NCBI GenBank assembly: GCA_965199665.1
Contig: OZ241208.1
Location: forward strand, 682,001-746,000
Reading direction: 5' to 3'
Origin: JAVVHH01 sp965199665
GTDB taxonomy: Bacteria; Pseudomonadota; Alphaproteobacteria; Acetobacterales; Acetobacteraceae
DNA length: 64,000 nt
The notes under the pieces: model-generated
The model's database searches: none
What the model was told of the DNA's origin: nothing
Seen by the model: only the letters and a program-made list of their open reading frames with translations
Part shown: positions 55,643 to 64,000 of the stretch, piece by piece
Numbering within the stretch: position 1 is the first letter of the stretch
Layout: each line of letters opens with the position of its first letter
Translations under genes and position numbers: made by a program

Positions 55643-56559
55643 ACGGGCTCACCCCCCGTGTCGCGATCCTTCTCTCGACCTTCAACGGCGCGCGCTACCT
55701 GGCCGCCCAACTCGACAGCTTCCTGCGGCAGACCGTGCCGGACTGGGTCCTGTTCTGGCGCGACGACGGCTCCACCGACGACACCGTCCCGCTCATGGAG
55801 GCGTTCGCGGCCGCGGCCGGCGCCGGCCGCTGCCGCCGGGTCGAGAGTCCGCACCGGCTGGGCGTCGCCGGCAATTTCTACGCGCTGATCGCTGCGGCCC
55901 AACCGCTCGGGCTGTCGCTGGCCTTCTCCGACCAGGACGACGTGTGGCTGCCGGACAAGCTAGCCCGCGGACTGGCGGCCCTCGAGGCGTGCCGTGGCCC
56001 GGCGCTTTATTGCAGCCGGCAGATCCTGGTGGACGACGCGCTGGACCCGATAGGCCCCTCCGAGCCCTTCTACCGCCCGCCGAGCTTCGCCGCCGCCCTG
56101 ACCCAGAACATCGCCACGGGCTGCACCGTGTTCCTCGATCCGCTGGCCGCCGCGCTGATCGCCGGCAGTGCGCCGCCGGACGGGCCGCTGCACGATTGGT
56201 GGAGCTACCTGTTGGTGACCGGGGTGGGCGGACAGGTGATCGTCGATAGCGAGCCGACGATCCTCTATCGGCAGCACGCTGCCAACCTGATCGGCGCGCC
56301 CAGCTCGCGCCGCCGCCGCGCCGTGGCGGCCCTGCGCCGCGGGCCGGATGCCTACATGGCGATGCTGCGCGCCAACGTCGCCGCGCTGCGCGCCAGCGCC
56401 GACCTGTTGACGCCGGAAGCTCGCCGCACCGTGGACGTCATCGACCGTGCGCTGCGCGCCGGTTTTGCCGCCCGCCTCCGCGCGCTTTCCCTCCCTGGCC
56501 TCTACCGCCAGACCCCGGTGGAGACCGCCCTGTTCCGCTTGTGGTTCCTTCGCGGCTGA
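55639..56559 (+). CDS. Family-2 glycosyltransferase of the rhamnose locus
   Basis: A 306-residue GT-A glycosyltransferase in the same operon as rfbBACD. Signatures are VAILLSTFNGARYLAAQLDS, the nucleotide-binding DDGSTDDT and SLAFSDQDDVWLPDKL, which carries the DxD-like metal site, and DGPLHDWWSYLLV. This pattern is common among rhamnosyl- and other deoxyhexosyltransferases of O-antigen clusters. It begins at TTG 55639, overlapping the rfbD stop (TTGA). I infer transfer of rhamnose or a related sugar onto a lipid-linked glycan. Confidence 0.86.
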   Translation: MNGLTPRVAILLSTFNGARYLAAQLDSFLRQTVPDWVLFWRDDGSTDDTVPLMEAFAAAAGAGRCRRVESPHRLGVAGNFYALIAAAQPLGLSLAFSDQDDVWLPDKLARGLAALEACRGPALYCSRQILVDDALDPIGPSEPFYRPPSFAAALTQNIATGCTVFLDPLAAALIAGSAPPDGPLHDWWSYLLVTGVGGQVIVDSEPTILYRQHAANLIGAPSSRRRRAVAALRRGPDAYMAMLRANVAALRASADLLTPEARRTVDVIDRALRAGFAARLRALSLPGLYRQTPVETALFRLWFLRG

Positions 56560-56577
56560 TCGCCACCCGTCGGTCCG

Positions 56578-57225
56578 CTACGGCTCCTGCCAGCGGGCGA
56601 GGGCGTCCAGCATGTGCGGCGGGACGGGGGCCTCGGCATGGAGCGGCTCGGGCAGCGGCAGCGTGATGGAGCGGGCCAGCAGGTGCAGCCGGCCACCCTC
56701 CCCATCGCCGTAGACGGGGTCGAACAAAACGGGGCAGCCGAGTGCGGCGCAATGGGCCCGCACCTGATGCGTCCGGCCCGTTTGCGGCCGCAGCTCGAGC
56801 CAGGCACGGCCGTCTGACCGGCCGAGCACGCGCCAGGCCGTTCGTGCCGGCTGGCCCGCCGGGTCGATCACCATGCGCCAGCCGGCCGGGCCGCTCCGCT
56901 TGAGCAACGGTGCGTCCACAATCCCCGCCTCGCCCTCGGGGCCGCCCGCCACCACGGCCCAGTAGACCTTCCGCGCCGCCCCCTGCGCGAACACGGCCTG
57001 CGCCTCCACCAGCGCCGCCCGCCGCAGCGCCACCACGAGGCAACCCGACGTGTCCGCATCGAGCCGGTGCACCAGCCACGGCCCGGCGCGGCGGCGCGAC
57101 AGCAACGGAAACCAGTCCTCCACGCTGGGCCCGCCGCGCGGCCCCGCATGCACCGGCAGTCCGGCCGGCTTGTCGAGCACGACCAGCCCCTCGCTCCGGA
57201 ACAACACGGGCGGCAACGTATCCAT
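56578..57225 (-). CDS. RluA-family pseudouridine synthase without S4 domain
   Basis: A 215-residue enzyme that isomerises uridine in rRNA or tRNA. The catalytic motif HRLDADTSG lies at residues 53-61 with Asp56 as the nucleophile. Supporting motifs are VVLDKPAGLPVH near the N-terminus, KVYWAVVAGG and LRPQTGRTHQVRAHCAALGCPVLFDPVYG. There is no S4 RNA-binding domain, so it resembles the short RluA/TruC/tRNA-32-type enzymes; the exact target base cannot be read. The much longer open frame upstream is the antisense of rlmB. It converges on the rhamnose-locus glycosyltransferase and diverges from rlmB. Confidence 0.88.
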   Translation of the reverse strand: MDTLPPVLFRSEGLVVLDKPAGLPVHAGPRGGPSVEDWFPLLSRRRAGPWLVHRLDADTSGCLVVALRRAALVEAQAVFAQGAARKVYWAVVAGGPEGEAGIVDAPLLKRSGPAGWRMVIDPAGQPARTAWRVLGRSDGRAWLELRPQTGRTHQVRAHCAALGCPVLFDPVYGDGEGGRLHLLARSITLPLPEPLHAEAPVPPHMLDALARWQEP

Positions 57226-57267
57226 CGCCCCAGTTGACACGGCGGGCGCCGGGGCGGAAGCACGCGC

Positions 57268-57981
57268 ATGCCCGACGACCGGATTTGCGGCCTCAACGCC
57301 GTCGCCGCCCTGTTCGCCCGCCGGCTCGACGACGTGAACCGCCTGTTCTACGGCGACGCGCTGAAGGCCGAGGCCGGCCCGTTCTGCGCCGCGCTCGCCC
57401 GGCGGCGCATGCCCTACCGCCTGCTGCCGCCCGAAGAGCTCGAGCGCGTCGCCGGCACCGTGCATCACGGCGGCATCGTCGCGCTGGCCAACCCGAAGCC
57501 CATCGCGCGCTTCGACCCGGCGCACCCGCCGCGCCACAAGCTGCTGCTGGCGCTGGATGGCATCGGCAACCCGCACAACCTGGGCGCCATCGCCCGTAGC
57601 GCGGCCTTCTTCGGCCTGCCCGCGATGATCCTGCACGACACGGCCGACCAGGCCTTCCCGTCCGACGCCGCCTACCGCGTCGCCGAGGGTGGGCTGGAGA
57701 CGCTTGACCTGCTGCAGACGCCCGACCTGCCGGCCGCGCTCAAAGCGGCCGAGCCGCATTACCGCACCGTGGCCGCCACGCTGGCACCCGACGCGGTGCC
57801 ACTGGAGAAGCTGCCGCGCGACCGGCCGATCCTGCTGGTGCTGGGCAACGAGGAGCACGGCCTGTTGCCGGAAGTCGAGCACGCCTGCCGCCGCCGCATC
57901 CGCATCCAGCCGGCCGGGACGGTGCAGAGTTTGAACGTTGCCCAGACTGCGGCGATCCTGCTGCACGATTTGTCCCGATGA
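57268..57981 (+). CDS. rlmB: SpoU/TrmH-family RNA 2'-O-methyltransferase (RlmB-like)
   Basis: A 237-residue knotted methyltransferase. The substrate-binding N-terminal domain begins ICGLNAVAALFARR. The catalytic SPOUT domain shows motif 1 (IGNPHNLGAIARSAAFFG), motif 2 (LVLGNEEHGL) and motif 3 (QSLNVAQTAAILLHD). RlmB methylates G2251 of 23S rRNA in E. coli; closely related enzymes act on tRNA, so the target is inferred from the similar size and N-terminal domain. Its stop is seven bases before the TTG of the 2-hydroxyacid dehydrogenase. Confidence 0.85.
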   Translation: MPDDRICGLNAVAALFARRLDDVNRLFYGDALKAEAGPFCAALARRRMPYRLLPPEELERVAGTVHHGGIVALANPKPIARFDPAHPPRHKLLLALDGIGNPHNLGAIARSAAFFGLPAMILHDTADQAFPSDAAYRVAEGGLETLDLLQTPDLPAALKAAEPHYRTVAATLAPDAVPLEKLPRDRPILLVLGNEEHGLLPEVEHACRRRIRIQPAGTVQSLNVAQTAAILLHDLSR

Positions 57982-57988
57982 GGCTCCC

Positions 57989-58966
57989 TTGCGCATCCAT
58001 CTCCAAAGCAAACCCAGCCCCACCAACTTCGCGCTGACGCAGGCCAATTGGGACACGGCGGCCGCCTCGGCGCCGGACGTCGCGGAAGGGCACAGCCTGT
58101 CCTTCGGCGAGGGGGCGGACGCATTTGCCGCCGGGATGACGGATGCGGAGGTATTGGTTTGTCACACCTCGGCGTTGGCCGACGGCCTGCCGCCATCGCC
58201 GGCGCTACGGATGATCTTCGTGACGTCGGCCGGGCTGGACAAGCTCGCCCCGTTCGATTGGCTGCCCGATGGGGTGGCGCTGATGAACAACCGCGGCACC
58301 CACGCGGCCAAGGCGGGCGAGTATGGGCTGATGGCGCTGCTGATGCTGATCAACCGTATCCCGGCGCAGGTCACGGCGCAGCGCGACGGCGCATGGCGAA
58401 TGACGCACGGTTCCGTGCTGCGCGGCCACCGGGTCACGATCGTGGGCCTGGGCAGCCTGGGCGGCAGCACGGCGGCGCATGCCCACGCGTTCGGCATGCA
58501 GGTGACGGGCGTGCGCACGGCGGCCACGCCGCACCCGTCCTGCCACGAGGTGATCACCATGGACGAGCTGGACCGCGTATTGCCGAAGACGGAGATCCTG
58601 TTCCTGGCCACGCCGCTGACACCGGCGACCAAAGGGCTGCTCAGCCGCGAGCGCATCGGGATGCTGCCGCCGGGCGCCGGGGTGGTGAACATCGGCCGTG
58701 GCGGCCTGATCGAGCAGGACGCGCTGCTCGACGCGTTGGATAGCGGGCATCTCGGCGGCGCCGTTCTGGACGTGTTCGAACCGGAGCCGCTGCCGCCGGG
58801 TCACCGGGCCTGGAAGACCAAGAACCTGATCGTGACGCCGCACAACTCGGCCGACGATCCCGGCACCTACAACGTGCGCAGCCTGGAGATCATGCTGGAA
58901 AATCTGCGGGCGCATCGGGACGGGGCGCCGTTGCCGAACCGGTTCGACATCGCACGGGGTTACTGA
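57989..58966 (+). CDS. D-isomer-specific 2-hydroxyacid dehydrogenase
   Basis: A 325-residue NAD(P)-dependent enzyme. The NAD motif VGLGSLGGSTAAHAHAF lies in the middle, and the three catalytic residues are visible as Arg in NIGRGGLIEQDAL, Glu in FEPEPLPPG and His in VTPHNSADD. The sequence resembles glyoxylate/hydroxypyruvate reductase A-type enzymes; the substrate remains open. The probable start is TTG 57989, with GAGG seven bases upstream; the only ATG candidates are internal to the fold. It is probably cotranscribed with rlmB and the downstream lipoprotein gene, which starts two bases after its stop. Confidence 0.85.
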   Translation: MRIHLQSKPSPTNFALTQANWDTAAASAPDVAEGHSLSFGEGADAFAAGMTDAEVLVCHTSALADGLPPSPALRMIFVTSAGLDKLAPFDWLPDGVALMNNRGTHAAKAGEYGLMALLMLINRIPAQVTAQRDGAWRMTHGSVLRGHRVTIVGLGSLGGSTAAHAHAFGMQVTGVRTAATPHPSCHEVITMDELDRVLPKTEILFLATPLTPATKGLLSRERIGMLPPGAGVVNIGRGGLIEQDALLDALDSGHLGGAVLDVFEPEPLPPGHRAWKTKNLIVTPHNSADDPGTYNVRSLEIMLENLRAHRDGAPLPNRFDIARGY

Positions 58967-58968
58967 AC

Positions 58969-59751
58969 ATGCGGGCGGTCGCGGCGGCGCTGGCGGGCCT
59001 GCTCGCGCTGGGGGCCTGTGCCGCGCCGCCGCCGGTCCTGCCGGTGGTGCCGGCAGCGGCGGCGGTCGCGGCGCCCATGCAGCGGCCGCGTCTCTGGTAC
59101 GTGGGTCTCGGCATGCAGGGCGAGAGCTGGTCCGAGAACGACGTGGTCGAGACGGCAGAGCGTCTGGCGGCGGTCGTGAGCCCGTTCGAGGTGCGGCCGC
59201 TGATCCTGAGCAATCGGCTGGCCGGGCAGAAGGCGCGCTACCCGGCGGTGGACGGCCCGGCGGTCGAGCAGGCGATGACGGCCATCGCGGCGGCGGCCCG
59301 GCCGGGCGACGTCGTTCTGCTCTACGTCAGCACGCACGGGGCGCCGGGGCTGCTTGGGCGCGAGACGGCGGGGCGTCCGCAGCGGCCGGTCGGGACGGCG
59401 GAGTTGCGGCAATGGCTGGCGCCGTTGGCGGGGCGCGACACGGTGGTGATCCTGTCGGCCTGCTTCTCCGGATCCTTCATCCCGGCGCTGGCGGAACCGC
59501 ACCGGATCATCATTACCGCGGCGCGTGCCGACCGGACCTCGTTCGGCTGCCAGGCCGGGGCGGTGCACACGATCTTCGGGGACGCGCTGCTGCAGGCGTT
59601 GACGCCGGGCCGCAGCCTCGAGACGGTGGTCGAACGCACGCGCGAGACGGTGAGCGCGCAGGAGCGGGCAATGCGGTTCACGCCGCCCTCGCTGCCGCAA
59701 GTCGCGGTCGGTAACGGCGCACAGCCGCTCTACGAGGCGCCCGTGTTCTAG
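58969..59751 (+). CDS. Caspase-like (peptidase C13-type) lipoprotein
   Basis: A 260-residue predicted lipoprotein. The signal peptide ends in LGAC with Cys17; residue 18 is Ala, favouring the outer membrane. The folded domain has a legumain/caspase-like pattern: a strand RLWYVGLGMQGESWSENDV, then VLLYVSTHGAPG with the catalytic-type His123, and VVILSACFSGSF with Cys165. These match the bacterial C13 peptidases anchored to the envelope. The substrate is unknown. It follows the dehydrogenase after two bases. The last 15 bases of the gene, including the stop codon, have been tandemly copied downstream. Confidence 0.82.
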   Translation: MRAVAAALAGLLALGACAAPPPVLPVVPAAAAVAAPMQRPRLWYVGLGMQGESWSENDVVETAERLAAVVSPFEVRPLILSNRLAGQKARYPAVDGPAVEQAMTAIAAAARPGDVVLLYVSTHGAPGLLGRETAGRPQRPVGTAELRQWLAPLAGRDTVVILSACFSGSFIPALAEPHRIIITAARADRTSFGCQAGAVHTIFGDALLQALTPGRSLETVVERTRETVSAQERAMRFTPPSLPQVAVGNGAQPLYEAPVF

Positions 59752-59796
59752 GTGCCCATCTTCTGAGTGCCCGTCTTCTAAGTGCCCTTCTTCTGA
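59737..59796 (+). repeat. Four 15-base tandem repeats, each ending in a stop codon
   Basis: The last five codons of the C13 gene (59737-59751) reappear three times immediately downstream, at 59752-59766, 59767-59781 and 59782-59796. The units translate as APVF-stop, VPIF-stop, VPVF-stop and VPFF-stop, using TAG, TGA, TAA and TGA. The copies differ at one to three positions. Confidence 0.95.
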
Positions 59797-59806
59797 GCCC
59801 GGCCCG

Positions 59807-60759
59807 CTACTGCACGAACAGCTTGCGCGAGCCGTAGGACAGCCAGACCCGGTGGGTCATGAGGAAGTCGGCGCCGAGCAGGGCGTCGATGTCGTTGGGC
59901 AGGGCCAGCGCCGTGACCATCACCGGCGTGCGGACCGGCACGCCGGCGACCCGCATGTCGCGCAGGGCGTGGATCTGCGCCGGGAGGGTTTCGCCGGCGG
60001 CGCCCCGGGCCCGCACCTCGACGCCCGGCACCCGCGTGTCCGCCCCGATGCCGGCGCGGCGGGCGGCATTGACCGTGATGACCGTCCGTTGCGCGCCGGA
60101 GTCGAGCGAGGCGCTGAGGTCGCGGCCGTTGACCACCACGGGGAAGAATGGATGCGAGCTGAGCGAGCGCGTGGTCTCCAGCGTGGCGACCCGGCCACCC
60201 CAGGGCGGGCGCAAGCCGGGGCAATCCGTCCGCGCGTAGAGGTCGAGCCGGCGATTGGGCAGATCGATGTCGAGGTCGAATTCGCTGAGCAGGGACGCGC
60301 CCAGCAGCCCGTCCGCATCCAGCCCGCCGCCTGTGAGCGCGATCGGGCCCACCAGCACGCGCGGGTAGTTCAGCGTAGCGCCGCCGAGCGTCATGCTGTC
60401 CAGCCGGGCGTCGCCGGTCTGCATGGCCTGGCTGATGCCGCGCATGGAGCGGGCGAAATCATACTGCGTGGTGACGCCGAGGCGCTTGGCGGCGGCCACG
60501 CCGATGATGGAGCTCTCCGCGCCGGTGTCGAGGATCAGCCGCGCCGGGCGGCCGTTGATCGTCGCCGTCACGGTCGGCAGCCCGGCCAGCACCAGCGGCA
60601 AGCTGGCCCGCCGCTGGATCGTGCAGTTCTCCGGCTCCGCCGCGCGGATGCCGGCATCCACCCGCTCCGGATCCACCAGACCCATCACGAGCGGGGATGC
60701 CGGCGCGCAGGACGCGAGCGCCCCGGCAATGAGCAGGGCGCGCGCGAGACTCGGGAGCT

Positions 60760-60763
<4 letters not shown>
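59807..60763 (-). CDS. Retropepsin-like aspartic protease lipoprotein, two domains
   Basis: A 318-residue predicted lipoprotein (Cys19 in ALASC). It contains two pepsin-type half-sites: LILDTGAESSIIG with Asp79 and SASLDSGAQRTVIT with Asp221, each followed by a hydrophobic-hydrophobic-glycine region, and GLLGASLLSEFDLDID and ALLGADFLMTHRV at matching positions. This is a fused duplicate of the retropepsin fold, so it may act as a monomer. Function unknown; related alphaproteobacterial proteins are annotated as aspartyl proteases. Its ATG overlaps the gcvP stop by four bases, so it is translated with the glycine cleavage genes, an unexpected partnership. It converges on the C13-like gene. Confidence 0.82.
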
Positions 60764-63623
<2,860 letters not shown>

Positions 63624-63627
<4 letters not shown>

Positions 63628-64000
63628 GCGAGGTTGCCCACGAAGGCGGTGTAGGCGGCTTCGTCCATCAGCGCGTCGAACTCGGCGCGGTCGGCCACCT
63701 TGAGCTTGAAGAACCAGCCATCGTCGTGCGGGGCGCGGTTGACCAGGGCCGGGTCGTCGACCAGGACGCTGTTGCGCGTGGTGACGGTGCCGGAGAGCGG
63801 CGCGTAGACCTCGCTGGCCGCCTTCACGCTCTCCACGACGGCGCAGGGCTCGCCGGCCTCGACCGCGCGGCCGGCCTCCGGCAGGTCCACGTAGACCACG
63901 TCGCCCAGGGCCTGTTGCGCGTGGTCGGTAATGCCGACCGTGACGACGCCGCCGTCGATCTGCACCCACTCATGATCCTTGGTGAATCGAGTCTCCGTCA
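63624..64000 (-). CDS. gcvH: Glycine cleavage system H protein, start codon split by window edge
   Basis: GcvH shuttles the aminomethyl group on a lipoyl lysine between GcvP, GcvT and the lipoamide dehydrogenase. Extending the frame to the edge reads TETRFTKDHEWV ahead of QIDGGVV, the usual beginning of GcvH. The codon before it is split by the edge: T and G are at 64000 and 63999, so the start is almost certainly an ATG whose A is base 64001. The full protein would be 125 residues, with the lipoylated lysine at position 60 in ESVKAASEVYAP. The GTG at 63965 is internal. It overlaps gcvP by four bases. Confidence 0.95.

Overview
The window is a dense, very GC-rich bacterial chromosome segment. 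It carries one tRNA gene, no rRNA, no insertion sequence, no CRISPR array and no phage genes, and no stretch above about 200 bases lacks a gene. Gene content points to an alphaproteobacterium, most likely Rhodospirillales/Acetobacteraceae. This rests on an HslV with a short N-terminal propeptide, a YlxR-L7Ae fusion between nusA and infB, a PHB-depolymerase-type esterase, a haem exporter ccmAB next to acnA, and a 65-residue twin-membrane HIG1-like protein. The lineage is inferred from this content, not from a marker gene.

Layout. 1-3.9 kb: the 3' part of ispE (isoprenoids), tRNA-Gln(UUG), a MarR regulator, the HslVU protease and a small lipoprotein. 4-8.6 kb: SufE, an MFS permease, an acyltransferase and a FUSC-type efflux protein. 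8.6-15.7 kb: aconitase, CcmAB, a shrunken Uma2-type gene remnant, 3-hydroxyacyl-CoA dehydrogenase and the electron transfer flavoprotein EtfBA. 15.5-24.7 kb: a twin-membrane protein, a large MscS-type channel translationally coupled to a 2OG-Fe oxygenase, an envelope-stress-like unit (lipoprotein DegS-type protease, response regulator, sensor kinase) and the helicase HrpB. 24.7-29.4 kb: a DsbD-like reductase with a peroxiredoxin-like partner, facing an uncharacterised pair (a secreted VWA-like protein and a coiled-coil membrane protein).

29.4-35.3 kb holds the rimP-nusA-ylxR-infB-rbfA operon on the minus strand, followed by that uncharacterised pair instead of truB. 35.4-40 kb: a PHB-depolymerase-type esterase and two repeat-rich putative exoproteins. 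40.1-45.9 kb: 3-methyladenine glycosylase, HemW and grpE-dnaK-dnaJ. 45.9-49.3 kb: an AcuI-type reductase, a DUF2891 protein and an MFS sugar-porter-type permease. 49.3-56.6 kb: a surface-polysaccharide locus with a 949-residue tandem glycosyltransferase, rfbBACD for dTDP-L-rhamnose and a second glycosyltransferase. 56.6-60.8 kb: a pseudouridine synthase, an rRNA 2'-O-methyltransferase, a 2-hydroxyacid dehydrogenase and two putative protease lipoproteins (C13-like and retropepsin-like). 60.8-64 kb: gcvP and gcvH, with gcvH running off the right edge by one base.

Genes are packed with many 4-base stop/start overlaps (ATGA, GTGA, TTGA), so translational coupling is the rule here. The most unusual signals are: a ylxR with no canonical start codon ahead of its conserved N-terminus; a terminator-like hairpin just ahead of rimP; tandem duplications that copy stop codons at the ends of two genes; and the uncharacterised envelope pair after rbfA.
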